DNA from: an uncultured Collinsella sp.
GTDB lineage: Bacteria > Actinomycetota > Coriobacteriia > Coriobacteriales > Coriobacteriaceae
Direction of reading: 5' to 3'
Assembly: GCA_938005465.1 (NCBI GenBank)
Contig: CALLNU010000025.1
Location: 1-60,441 of the forward strand
Length of the DNA stretch: 60,441 bases
The notes under the pieces are model-generated. The model had not been told where the DNA came from and ran no database searches. It was given only the letters and a program-made list of their open reading frames with translations. Shown here piece by piece: positions 32,864 to 41,651 of the stretch. Each line of letters begins with the position of its first letter. The stretch's first letter is position 1. The translations under genes and the position numbers were made by a program.

Positions 32864-35661
32864 AGCGCATCAGCGCAGCGCTTGCAGATATGTGCGTGGC
32901 CGTTGTACTCGCCGACGGTGGTGCGGTAGTTCCAGCAACGGTCGCAGCACTCGCCCTCGGCAGCATCAATGCAGACGGAAAGCTCTTCGCCCTGGGTCAG
33001 CTCAACATCGGAAACGATGTAGAACTCGGCCAGGTCGACCGCTTTGTCACCAGTCAGCAGCGCGTACATCTCGGCGGGAACGACCGCCTTGACGCGAACC
33101 TGCTGGCTCTTGGTGAAGGTGCCGGCAGAACGGGCATCCTCAAGGGCCTTGGTCACGGCGCTACGGAGTTCAAGAGAAGCCTCGAGCACGCCCTCGAACT
33201 CATTGGCCTCGTCGACCGTGATGGGCGACTTGTACCAATCGAGCAGCGCGGCGTACTTCTGGTGATCGACGCAGCCAGCGGGCGCATATGCCATGGCCTC
33301 GTCAACCGTGTAGGACAGGATCGGCTGCAGGTCGCGCATGAGCATCGAGAAGAGCTCGGCCAGCACGGTCTGGGCGCTGCGGCGCTCGAGCGAGCCGGGC
33401 TTGTCGCAGTACAGACGGTCCTTCAGGGCATCGAGGTACACGTTGGAGAGCTCGGTAACCACGAAGTCATAAAGCGCACGGTAGGCGCGCGGGAACTCGT
33501 AGCTGGCGTAGGCGTCGTCGACCTCGGCCTGAACCTGAGTCAGGCGGGCAACCATGAGCTTGTCGAGCGGCAGCAGGTCGGCAAAGGCGACGCCGTCGGT
33601 CTCGGGCTCAAACTGACCCTCGAGCTCGGAGAGCAGGAAGCGCAGCGTGTTGCGGAAACGACGGTAGGCATCGGACGTACGAGCGAGAATCTCATGGTCG
33701 ATGGAGACGTCGGAGCTGGTGTCGACGGAGGCAACCCAGAGACGGATGATGTCAGCGCCCATCTCGTCGCAGACCTTGTTGGGGTCGATGACGTTGCCGA
33801 GCGACTTGGACATCTTGCGGCCCTGGCCATCGAGCGTGAAGCCCTGCGAGACGACCGCCTTGTACGGAGCATGGCCGTTGGCACCCACCGAGGTGAGCAG
33901 CGAGCTCTGGAACCAACCGCGATGCTGGTCGGAGCCCTCGAGGTACACATCCGCCGGGTACTCAAGCTCGGGGCGGTACTCGCAGACGGCCTTCCAAGAC
34001 ACACCGGAGTCCCACCACACGTCGAGGATGTCCTTATCGGCCTTGAGGTGATGGCCGCCGCACTTGGGGCAGACGCAGGCCTCGCCCAGGTAGCTCTCGG
34101 GAGCATCGGTGAACCAGGCGTCGGAGCCCTTCTCGTGGAAGAGCTTGATGACAGCGTCGAGCGTGGCGTCGTTCATGACCTTCTCGCCGCAGTCGGCGCA
34201 GGTGTAGCTCGGGATAGGCACGCCCCAGTTGCGCTGACGGCTGATGCACCAGTCGGGACGCTGCTCGACCATGGCGCCGATGCGGTTGGCCGCGTGGGCC
34301 GGATACCACTTGACGTTCTCGCGGACCTCCTTGCCAGCCTGCTCGCGCAAGCCGGTCTTGTCCATCGAGACAAACCACTGGTCGGTAGCACGGAAGAGCA
34401 CCGGGTGCTTGCAGCGCCAGCAGTGCGGATAGCTGTGCGTGATCTTTTTCTCGAGGACCAGGGTACCGCGCTCGCGCAGGAACTCGATGATGTGCGGGTT
34501 GGCCTCGTCGGTATCCATTCCGCTGAAGGGGCCACCGGTACCAAACTCCTCGCCGGTGTAGAACTTGCCGTCGTCATCGACCGGCATGCAGATGTCGGTG
34601 ATGCCCTCCTTGAGGCAGGCAAAGTAGTCGTCGACGCCGTGGCCGGGCGAGTTGTGGACGATACCGGTACCGTCATCGACACCGACGTAATCGGCCAGCA
34701 GCGCCACGCCCTCGACACCGTCAAAGATCGGCTGCTTGTAGTGGATATGATGGAAGGTCTCGGCGGGAACCACGTAGGGCTTACCGTCGACCATGACCGG
34801 GGTGTACTCCCAGCCAAACTCCTCGCAGCACTTGGGAGCCAGGTCCTCGAGCATGACCTCGGCGCGGCCGTCGTGCTCAACGGCGACGTAGGCGGCGCCG
34901 GGCTTGAGGGAAACTGCCTGGTCGGAGGGGATGGTCCACGGCGTGGTCGTCCAGATGATGAAGTCAACCGGGCCGTCGAAGTTCTCGAGGCCGGCGGGCT
35001 TGGAGGTCATCTCGAAGCGCACGAAAATGGACGGGCTCGTCTCGTCGGAGTACTCAATCTCGGCCTCGGCGAGTGCGGTGTGGCAGTGCTTGCACCAGTG
35101 GACGGGCTTATGACCGCGATAGATCATGCCCTTGTCGAACATGGCCTTGAAGACCTCAATGTCGGCGGCGTCATGCTGGTGATAGAGCGTCAGATACGGG
35201 TTGTCCCAGTCGCCAAGCACGCCAAGGCGACGGAAGCCAGCCTTCTGGAGCTCGATGTTCTCGACAGCGAACTTGTTGCAAAGCTCGCGGATCTTAGCCG
35301 TGGAGGTCTGGTTGAACTTCTCGGTGCCGAGCTTCTCCTCGACCTTATGTTCGATCGGCTGACCGTGGCAGTCCCAACCGGGAACATAGGGAACCTCATA
35401 GCCCTGCATCATCCAGTAACGGTTGATCATGTCCTTGGAGATCTTGTTCATGGCGTGGCCGATGTGGATCGGGCCGTTGGCGTACGGAGGGCCGTCGTGC
35501 AGCACGAACTTCTTGTGACCCTCGTTCTTCTTTAGAACTTGCTCGTAGACCTTGTTGTCCTGCCAGTCCTTGAGTCGCTTTGGCTCGGACTTGGAAAGAC
35601 CGGCACGCATGGGAAATCCGGTTTTGGGCAGATTCATCGTCTGCTTGTACTCGTTTGCCAC
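32860..35661 (-). CDS. ileS: isoleucyl-tRNA synthetase
   Basis: Charges tRNA-Ile. 933 aa, full length. HIGH-type motif GPIHIGHAMNK near 65-75, the large CP1 editing insertion (TTPWTIPSDQA and the GTGIVHNSPGHG region), the KMSKS loop GRKMSKSLGN, and a C-terminal zinc ribbon with Cys pairs CCDRC and CKRC. The start is GTG at 35661, with AAGGGG four bases upstream. A T-box leader immediately upstream reads the isoleucine codon AUC, so expression should rise when uncharged tRNA-Ile accumulates. lspA and an rluD homolog lie downstream. Confidence 0.96.
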   Translation of the reverse strand: MANEYKQTMNLPKTGFPMRAGLSKSEPKRLKDWQDNKVYEQVLKKNEGHKKFVLHDGPPYANGPIHIGHAMNKISKDMINRYWMMQGYEVPYVPGWDCHGQPIEHKVEEKLGTEKFNQTSTAKIRELCNKFAVENIELQKAGFRRLGVLGDWDNPYLTLYHQHDAADIEVFKAMFDKGMIYRGHKPVHWCKHCHTALAEAEIEYSDETSPSIFVRFEMTSKPAGLENFDGPVDFIIWTTTPWTIPSDQAVSLKPGAAYVAVEHDGRAEVMLEDLAPKCCEEFGWEYTPVMVDGKPYVVPAETFHHIHYKQPIFDGVEGVALLADYVGVDDGTGIVHNSPGHGVDDYFACLKEGITDICMPVDDDGKFYTGEEFGTGGPFSGMDTDEANPHIIEFLRERGTLVLEKKITHSYPHCWRCKHPVLFRATDQWFVSMDKTGLREQAGKEVRENVKWYPAHAANRIGAMVEQRPDWCISRQRNWGVPIPSYTCADCGEKVMNDATLDAVIKLFHEKGSDAWFTDAPESYLGEACVCPKCGGHHLKADKDILDVWWDSGVSWKAVCEYRPELEYPADVYLEGSDQHRGWFQSSLLTSVGANGHAPYKAVVSQGFTLDGQGRKMSKSLGNVIDPNKVCDEMGADIIRLWVASVDTSSDVSIDHEILARTSDAYRRFRNTLRFLLSELEGQFEPETDGVAFADLLPLDKLMVARLTQVQAEVDDAYASYEFPRAYRALYDFVVTELSNVYLDALKDRLYCDKPGSLERRSAQTVLAELFSMLMRDLQPILSYTVDEAMAYAPAGCVDHQKYAALLDWYKSPITVDEANEFEGVLEASLELRSAVTKALEDARSAGTFTKSQQVRVKAVVPAEMYALLTGDKAVDLAEFYIVSDVELTQGEELSVCIDAAEGECCDRCWNYRTTVGEYNGHAHICKRCADAL

Positions 35662-35704
35662 GGTACCCCTTTCTTGTCATGGGCGCGCACGCCCTCTGGG
35701 CACC

Positions 35705-35740
35705 AAAAAGCGCCCGTCCCTACAAGCTGGGACGAAGCGC
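35705..35740 (-). terminator. T-box-controlled terminator in the ileS leader
   Basis: Minus-strand stem GCGCTTCGTCCC/GGGACGGGCGC followed by TTTTT, 44 bases before the ileS start. CCCAGCTT within it can instead pair with AAGCTGGG of the T-box sequence at 35784-35791, forming the antiterminator. Confidence 0.85.
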
Positions 35741-36005
35741 CACAAAACGGACAGTCTGTCCGTAAAAGCTCTTCGCTTAACCACCCAGCTTAGATGCCCT
35801 CGCTCGCGTCGCCGCGCGCTCGCATCCGTTACTCGGCTGGTCTGTATCGACGACCATCTCGGCGATGTCTACTAAGACGAACCTGCGCGGCACGTCCGTT
35901 GGGACCGCAGCTCCGGGGTGATTTTCATCGGTCGCATGCACGGGTTCTCAGCGCTCCCCGCTCTCTGTAGCATGCGGACGGCCGACTACTCGTCCCCATC
36001 AACGC
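35705..36005 (-). promoter_or_regulatory. T-box riboswitch (isoleucine, AUC specifier)
   Basis: On the minus strand the leader has Stem I starting GATGGGGACGAGTAG (near 36000), the AGAGAGC and GCTGAGAACC segments of the distal part, and the 3' side of the specifier loop GAAAATCACCCC. CCCC pairs with the initial GGGG, placing the codon AUC (35921-35923) at the specifier position. The T-box itself is AAGCTGGGTGG (35781-35791), whose AAGCTGGG can pair with CCCAGCTT of the terminator. This is a transcriptional T-box controlling ileS. A -10-like TAGCAT lies just upstream near 36015. Confidence 0.88.
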
Positions 36006-36146
36006 TTATGCGGAGTATGCTAGCACGTTCAGCGCCGGCGAAAAACCCTCAACACTGGTTTTATACGTTCGAAATTTCTCGCGGCTGTGGACCTTCTCTT
36101 GGAGCAAAATACCTGAAAGCACTTTATCGAACGAAAGAAGGTTGCT

Positions 36147-37229
36147 ATGCGCACGATTGGAATGAGCGACTACACCGTTGGCGAGGATTGTTTTACCGAG
36201 TTGGCCGCCGCGCTGGCAGAGTACGGAGCGACCAAGGTCGCCATCATCGGCGGCAAGCGAGCCCTGGCTGCGGCGCTGCCGGGCATCGAGGCTGCGCTGG
36301 CAGGCACCGACGTCGAGATTCTGGAGACGCGCGTCTACGGCACCAACAGCACGCGCGCCAATATCGCCAAGGTCGTGAACTCCCCCGCTTGCCAGCAGGC
36401 AGACGTGCTTATCGCCTGTGGCGGCGGCAAGGCACTCGACACCGTGAAGACCGCAGCCATCGAGCTCAAGAAGATCGTCTTCACCGTCCCGACAATCTGT
36501 TCCAACTGCTCGGGCGCGACCGCCATTGCCGTCGTGTACAACGACGACGGCTCGCTCGAGGGATATTCGTACCCCAACCGACCTGCGCATATCTTCATCA
36601 ACCCCAAGATTATCGCCGAAGCTCCGGCGGAGTACTTCTGGGCCGGCGTGGGCGATGCCCTGTCCAAGCAGCCCGAGGTCGAATACGCCACGAGCGCCGG
36701 TAATTTGGAGCATACCGCCGGTCTTGGCCTGGCACTCGCCCACACCTGCTCCGAGCCGCTGTTTACTTATGGCGTCCAGGGTCTTGAGGACGTGCGCCGG
36801 AATCTGTCGAGCGAGGCCGTCAAGCAGATCGCGCTCGACATCGTGGTCAACACGGGCTATGTCTCGAACCTGACCAACCAAAACGATTACTACTACAACT
36901 CGAGCGTGGCGCACGCGTTCTACAATGCGACGTGCAGCATTCCGCGCGAGGGAACCTATCTGCACGGTGAGGTCGTGAGCCTGGGCGTGCTCGTGCTGTT
37001 TGCCTATACGGGCGATACCGAGAGCCTTGAACGCTACGCCGCCTTTAACAAGCAGATGGGCCTGCCCGTAACGCTTGAGCAGGTCGGACTTTCCGAGGCC
37101 GACATCCCTGCCCTGTGCGAATACGCACACGCCACCAACGAGTGGAAGCAAGGCAACCCGGAGCCCTTCACCGACGAAAAGTTCGCCGCCGCCATCAAGG
37201 CTGCCAACGCCTACGGCCACACGCTCTAG
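36147..37229 (+). CDS. GldA-like iron-type alcohol/glycerol dehydrogenase
   Basis: 360-aa member of the glycerol dehydrogenase group of the Fe-ADH superfamily, expected to oxidise a polyol such as glycerol with NAD. Nucleotide loop CGGGKALDTVKTA near 90-102, PTICSNCSGATAIAVVY, and metal ligands Asp in GVGDALSK, His in SSVAHAFYNA and His in LHGEVVSLG. Ribosome site GAAGG precedes the ATG. Possible promoter elements are TTGGAG and TTTATC with an 18-bp spacer. Glycerol itself is not assured as substrate. It is divergent from ileS and closed by a strong terminator. Confidence 0.85.
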   Translation: MRTIGMSDYTVGEDCFTELAAALAEYGATKVAIIGGKRALAAALPGIEAALAGTDVEILETRVYGTNSTRANIAKVVNSPACQQADVLIACGGGKALDTVKTAAIELKKIVFTVPTICSNCSGATAIAVVYNDDGSLEGYSYPNRPAHIFINPKIIAEAPAEYFWAGVGDALSKQPEVEYATSAGNLEHTAGLGLALAHTCSEPLFTYGVQGLEDVRRNLSSEAVKQIALDIVVNTGYVSNLTNQNDYYYNSSVAHAFYNATCSIPREGTYLHGEVVSLGVLVLFAYTGDTESLERYAAFNKQMGLPVTLEQVGLSEADIPALCEYAHATNEWKQGNPEPFTDEKFAAAIKAANAYGHTL

Positions 37230-37240
37230 GCCTAGCCCAA

Positions 37241-37280
37241 AACCACCACAAGGGAGCAGTGCCCTTGTGGTGGTTTTTTA
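37241..37280 (+). terminator. terminator between the gldA-like gene and DUF523 (convergent)
   Basis: Perfect 14-bp stem AACCACCACAAGGG/CCCTTGTGGTGGTT, 7-base loop, followed by TTTTA on the plus strand and by TTTTGGG on the minus strand, so it probably serves both genes. Its outer stem resembles the terminator at 29447. Confidence 0.9.
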
Positions 37281-37733
37281 TTGCTCCAGCATGCTGGGGT
37301 CGAACTCGCAAGCTGGTATAACGCGATAGCCGTGACGCAGCAACAGATCAACGAAGACGCCGTTGCCCGCGGTGAGCGTACCGCTAAAGGTACCGTCGTA
37401 GATGCGACCCGCGCCGCACGAGGGACTACGGTCCTGCAGGATGCACGCGGCGATCTCTTCCGGCCCGCCCGCCTGCTCGCACATATCGAGCGCACGTTGG
37501 GCACCCAGGCGAAATTCGCGATCAACCGAGATGCCCTCGCAGGTACGAACCTCGCCGTTCACAATCTCGGACGGCTTGCGCGGCGTGGGCAGGCCGCCAA
37601 AGACCTCGGGGCACACGAGGAGGACCTCGGTCCCCGTGCGCTCGCAAGCCTCGACCAACGCGCGGTGGTAGTTATCGAGCCCGTTATACTTGCAGCTCTC
37701 GCCCATCAAGCAGGCGCTCACCACGATCTTCAT
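37278..37733 (-). CDS. DUF523 family protein
   Basis: 151-aa protein of the DUF523/YbbK family, function unknown. Family marks are the start VVSACLMGESCKYNG with its two Cys, CPEVFGGLPTPRKPSEI, and a second Cys-containing block LQDRSPSCGAGRIYDG. Conserved cysteines suggest metal or cluster binding, but this is inference. The ATG at 37733 is preceded by GAGAGGG; an upstream in-frame start exists at 37748. It sits between the gldA-like gene (convergent) and ftsH. Confidence 0.85.
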   Translation of the reverse strand: MKIVVSACLMGESCKYNGLDNYHRALVEACERTGTEVLLVCPEVFGGLPTPRKPSEIVNGEVRTCEGISVDREFRLGAQRALDMCEQAGGPEEIAACILQDRSPSCGAGRIYDGTFSGTLTAGNGVFVDLLLRHGYRVIPACEFDPSMLEQ

Positions 37734-37814
37734 TTCCATCCCTCTCAAGCAAAACGCCCCATTTGAGAAAGCTGCTCAAATGGGGCGTCGGCGTTTACTG
37801 GCTCGGCCGCGGCG

Positions 37815-39707
37815 TTACTGCTGCTTGGGCATCAGCGGGTTCTCACGCGTGAGGAGATTCATGAACTCCTCGCCCGTGATCGTCTCCTTCTTGTACAGAT
37901 AACGAGCCAGCTCGTGGAGCTTGAACTTGTTTTCCTTGAGGATCTGCAGGGCGCGGTCGTGCGCATCCTCAATCAACTTGGCGACAATTGCGTCCACACG
38001 CTCGGCCGTACCGGGGGCGCAGGTGAGCGACGTATCCTGGTTGAGGTACGCATTCTGGACGGTACCGAGCGCCATCATGCCAAACTCGTCGGACATACCA
38101 AAGCGCGTCACCATGTTGCGGGCGAGCTTGGTGGCCTGCTCGATATCGTTGGCGGCACCGGTCGTCATCTCGCCAAAGATGAGCTCCTCGGCCGCTCGAC
38201 CACCGCAGTAGACGGCGAGCTTATCCAGGACCTCCTGGCGCGTGGTCAGGAAGCGCTCGTCCTCCTCGACCTGCATGGTGTAGCCCAGGGCACCGCTCGT
38301 GCGCGGAACGATGGTGATCTTCGTGACCGGCGCAGAGCCCTTCTGGCGAGCGGCAACAATGGCATGGCCGATCTCATGGTAGGAAACGACCTGCTTCTCG
38401 TGGTCGGAAAGCACCGTGGACTTACGCTGTTGGCCGGCAATGACGACCTCCACCGACTCCTCGAAGTCGTCCTGGGTTGCACGCTTGCGACCTTCGCGAA
38501 CGGCGCGCAGGGCGCCCTCGTTAATGATATTGGCCAAATCGGCGCCCGAGGCACCAGGCGTGGCGCGGGCAATCGCGGTCAGATCGATCGGCGGCTGGGT
38601 CTTCACGCTCTTGGCGTGCAGCTCAAGGATATTCTTGCGACCGGTCAAATCGGGCAGCTCGACGGGAATGCGGCGGTCAAAGCGACCGGGACGCAACAGA
38701 GCCGGGTCAAGGCTGTCGGGGCGGTTGGTGGCAGCAAGGACGACGATGCCCTTGTGGTTATCGAAGCCGTCCATCTCGGTCAGCAACTGATTGAGCGTCT
38801 GCTCGCGCTCGTCGTTGCCGCTAAAGCCGCCGCCATCACGCTTTTTGCCGATGGTATCGATCTCATCGATAAAAACGATGCACGGGGCCTTTTCCTTGGC
38901 CTGCTTAAACAGGTCACGAACCTTAGCAGCGCCGCGACCAACAAACATCTCAACGAACTCAGAGCCCGAAATGCTAAAGAACGGAACACCGGCCTCGCCG
39001 GCAACAGCCTTGGCAAGCAGGGTCTTACCGGTACCCGGAGGGCCAACAAGGAGAGCACCGCGCGGCAGCTTGGCGCCGATCTCCTCGTAGCGCTGCGGCT
39101 TCTCCAGAAAGTCGACGACCTCCTTGAGGGATTCCTTGGCCTCTTCCTGGCCAGCGACATCCTTAAAGGTCACGCCCACGTCCTTGGAGGCGATCACGCG
39201 AGCACCGGACTTGCCCAGTCCGCCGCCGCCAAAACCGCCGCCACCAAAGTTCATCGACGGGCCGTCATCGCCCATAGCCTTCTTCATGCGGCGGTTGAGC
39301 CACCAACCGATGAGGAAGAAAATCGCCATGGGAAGGATGAGTGTGAGCAGGTAGTAGGTCATCAGACCCGAGTTTTTATCTGGAACGACGGACTCCAGGG
39401 ACGCACCGGATTCAAGCACGCGATCGGTAAAGCCCGCATCATTCGGCACACCGGTCGTCTTGTAAGCGATGTTCTCGTCCTCGCCCTTTTTGGTGTAATA
39501 AATCGAGTAATCGTCCGTGTTGTACTCGACCTTGTCGACACTCTTCTTATCGAGCGCTTTGACAAACGTCGAATAATCGGTCTTCGTAATCTGCTGCGTG
39601 TGACCGATGTTGGGGAACAGAACGGTCGAGAGCACGAGGTAGACGACGAAGGCGATGAGCACGTAGAGGATCATATTCCGTCTACGTTTGTTGTCATCCA
39701 TCTCCAT
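37815..39707 (-). CDS. ftsH: ATP-dependent zinc metalloprotease FtsH
   Basis: Membrane AAA protease degrading membrane and regulatory proteins. About 630 aa: an N-terminal helix (ILYVLIAFVVYLVLSTVLF), a short extracytoplasmic domain, a second helix (YYLLTLILPMAIFFLIGWW), the AAA domain with GPPGTGKTLLAKAVAG, FIDEIDTIG and the SRH, then HEIGHAIVAA with the zinc-binding HEXXH. The start at 39707 (MEMDDN) has GGAG nine bases upstream; 39722 is also possible. No hpt or tilS gene, frequent ftsH neighbours, is next to it. Confidence 0.95.
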   Translation of the reverse strand: MEMDDNKRRRNMILYVLIAFVVYLVLSTVLFPNIGHTQQITKTDYSTFVKALDKKSVDKVEYNTDDYSIYYTKKGEDENIAYKTTGVPNDAGFTDRVLESGASLESVVPDKNSGLMTYYLLTLILPMAIFFLIGWWLNRRMKKAMGDDGPSMNFGGGGFGGGGLGKSGARVIASKDVGVTFKDVAGQEEAKESLKEVVDFLEKPQRYEEIGAKLPRGALLVGPPGTGKTLLAKAVAGEAGVPFFSISGSEFVEMFVGRGAAKVRDLFKQAKEKAPCIVFIDEIDTIGKKRDGGGFSGNDEREQTLNQLLTEMDGFDNHKGIVVLAATNRPDSLDPALLRPGRFDRRIPVELPDLTGRKNILELHAKSVKTQPPIDLTAIARATPGASGADLANIINEGALRAVREGRKRATQDDFEESVEVVIAGQQRKSTVLSDHEKQVVSYHEIGHAIVAARQKGSAPVTKITIVPRTSGALGYTMQVEEDERFLTTRQEVLDKLAVYCGGRAAEELIFGEMTTGAANDIEQATKLARNMVTRFGMSDEFGMMALGTVQNAYLNQDTSLTCAPGTAERVDAIVAKLIEDAHDRALQILKENKFKLHELARYLYKKETITGEEFMNLLTRENPLMPKQQ

Positions 39708-39799
39708 CTGCTTGAACTCCATCTACTGGGGTTGATAATGTTTTCTAGAATACCCAACCCGGACGGCGATAAACCGACGCCGGGCACGAAAGGACAGAG

Positions 39800-40047
39800 A
39801 TGGCATCACTGTAAGTCGGCAAGGTTCAAATCTATACAGGCGACGGCAAGGGCAAGACGACGGCTGCTTTGGGGCGCGAGAGGATGTCGAGGAACTGATT
39901 GCGATAAAGCCCGCCACCACGGAGCTCGTGCTCCCCGGCCGCGGCTTGCTACCCCTCGCCGACCTTGCCGACCTAGTAACCGAAATGCGCCCCGTCAAAC
40001 ACTACTTCGACGAAGGCCTCCTAGCCCGTCAAGGCATCGAATACTAA
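39800..40047 (+). pseudogene. cobO: remnant of cobO/btuR (corrinoid adenosyltransferase)
   Basis: Two pieces of a CobO-type ATP:corrinoid adenosyltransferase in different frames. Reading from the ATG at 39800, codon 5 is TAA, and then the same frame gives KVQIYTGDGKGKTTAALG, the diagnostic P-loop start. Soon after, the frame changes and from about 39880 reads EDVEELIAIK, then LVLPGRGLLPLADLADL, VTEMRPVKHYFDEG and GIEY before the stop at 40045-40047, the normal C-terminus. Only about 80 of the usual 175-200 residues remain, so the middle is deleted. Confidence 0.85.
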
Positions 40048-40084
40048 TTGATTCGTTTTCCGCCAACACCTACAGCTCATAAGG

Positions 40085-40153
40085 AAGTTGCGGTGGAATA
40101 GAACTTGTTTGACGGTCCGCAAGGGCTTTTCAGGAACTATTTCACCGCAACTT
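40085..40153. repeat. inverted repeat, copy 2 of the dispersed element
   Basis: Left AAGTTGCGGTGGAATAG at 40085-40101 and right CTATTTCACCGCAACTT at 40137-40153, pairing over 17 positions with one G-U, around a 35-base loop. The core is the same as in the 6189-6259 element. It lies 37 bases after the cobO remnant and 23 before the MATE gene end; the rest of the 470-bp gap from ftsH shows nothing else. Confidence 0.8.
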
Positions 40154-40176
40154 ATCAGGGGAACCCGACGGATGAG

Positions 40177-41526
40177 CTAGGCGGTGGCGCGGCCTAGCCA
40201 GTTGCCGCTGTGGTGGTAGATGGTGAACATGGTTGCGGTGATGAGCCAGGTTACGGGGTAGACCAGCAGTAGATGCTCAAGCGACGGATCGAAGGGCATG
40301 ATCGCAAACACCCAGATCACCCTCAAGACAACGGTGCCAAAGATGGTGAGCATCATAGGCTGCAAACTCACGCCGGCGCCGCGAATGGAGCCCGATGCGT
40401 TCTCGATAATCGAGAAAATCGCGTAGAACGGCGCGATAAAATGAAGGATCGTCGTGGTGTACGCCGAAATCGAAGCATCGTCGACAAACAGACGCGACAA
40501 CGGACCTGAGAACACCAACAGCACGGCTGACAGGCCACCAATGAGCATAAACGACAGCACGAGCGACGTATGGTAGCCCTTGCGCATGCGCTCGTAGTTG
40601 CGCGCGCCAAAGTTCTGCGCCGAGAACGTGGTGATCGACACGCCAAGCGCCTCGGTAACCATCCAGACAATGCCATCTAAGCGGCCCGAAAGTCCCCACG
40701 CCGTGGTGACATCGGCGCCAAACGAGTTGACCGACACCTGAATCAAAACGTTGGAAATCGAATACGCAGCAGACTGAAAGCCAAGCGGCAGACCACACGA
40801 GATCATACTCTTGCAAATACCGCGATCGATACCGAGCTTAGACAGCGAAAGACGCCATGCACCCGGAGCGCGCATCATGCGCAACACGATCATCGTTGCA
40901 TTGGAGCAAATGGTCAGCGCCACTGCGATGCCGCAGCCCAGCGCCTCCATATGCAACACAGCGACAAAGATGATATCCAGCACCACGTTAACAAGGCAGC
41001 CAGAGGCAATGATCACGGCGGGCCCGCGCGTGTCGCCCACGGCACGCAGCAGTGCGGTTCCCATATTCAGCAGCAGTGCCGCAACCATCGCGGCAAAATA
41101 ACAGCGAGCATAGGCCACACCCTCGGCCAATAGTTCATGCGGCGTGTTCATAAGCACCAGCATGGGCTCAACGAACACTATGCCAAGAATCGAGAAAGCG
41201 ATACCGCCCACCAGCGCGAGCGTCATGGCTGTATGGACCGAACGACTCAGTCGCTCATCATCGTGCTGGCCAAAATACTGACCGGTAATGACCGCGCAGC
41301 CGGCGCCAACGCCAACGCAAAAGCCAATGCAAAGCTCGGTGAGGACCATCGTGGCCTGAATGCCGCCCAGCGCGAGCTTGCCGCCAAACTGGCCAACGAT
41401 ATACGTACCGATAAGCGTGTAGGCCTGCTGAAAAAACGAACTAAAGAAGATGGGGACGCACAGCGACAGCAGCTGTTGCCAAATGACACCCTGCGTTACA
41501 TCGATAGCCGTAGATTTCTTAGCCAC
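40177..41526 (-). CDS. MATE-family efflux transporter
   Basis: Polytopic membrane exporter of 449 aa with twelve expected helices in two MatE halves, driven by Na+ or H+. Family-like stretches are VIWQQLLSLCVPIFFSSFFQQAY at the start, GGKLALGGIQATMVLTELCIGF and, in the second half, GLPLGFQSAAYSISNVLIQVSVN. The start is most likely GTG at 41526, behind GGGGAGG; the open frame to 41559 begins with TTG codons. Substrate unknown (drug or metabolite). It is flanked by an inverted repeat downstream and a SpoU gene upstream. Confidence 0.88.
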   Translation of the reverse strand: MAKKSTAIDVTQGVIWQQLLSLCVPIFFSSFFQQAYTLIGTYIVGQFGGKLALGGIQATMVLTELCIGFCVGVGAGCAVITGQYFGQHDDERLSRSVHTAMTLALVGGIAFSILGIVFVEPMLVLMNTPHELLAEGVAYARCYFAAMVAALLLNMGTALLRAVGDTRGPAVIIASGCLVNVVLDIIFVAVLHMEALGCGIAVALTICSNATMIVLRMMRAPGAWRLSLSKLGIDRGICKSMISCGLPLGFQSAAYSISNVLIQVSVNSFGADVTTAWGLSGRLDGIVWMVTEALGVSITTFSAQNFGARNYERMRKGYHTSLVLSFMLIGGLSAVLLVFSGPLSRLFVDDASISAYTTTILHFIAPFYAIFSIIENASGSIRGAGVSLQPMMLTIFGTVVLRVIWVFAIMPFDPSLEHLLLVYPVTWLITATMFTIYHHSGNWLGRATA

Positions 41527-41651
41527 ACGTCCTCCCCGCCAACGTATGTTAAACAACAAAACGGCAATTTAAGACCAAAGCCAATATCAGCTTAGCACCG
41601 ACTGGCGTCGGCCGAAACAACCCGAATCAGAGCCAGGTGCGAAATATCTGC

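Noticed and set aside
32890..35535. 881-codon plus-strand open frame opposite ileS
   Set aside because: Same effect of biased codons in a high-G+C gene; low-complexity Val/Gly/Leu/Asp composition and no family match.
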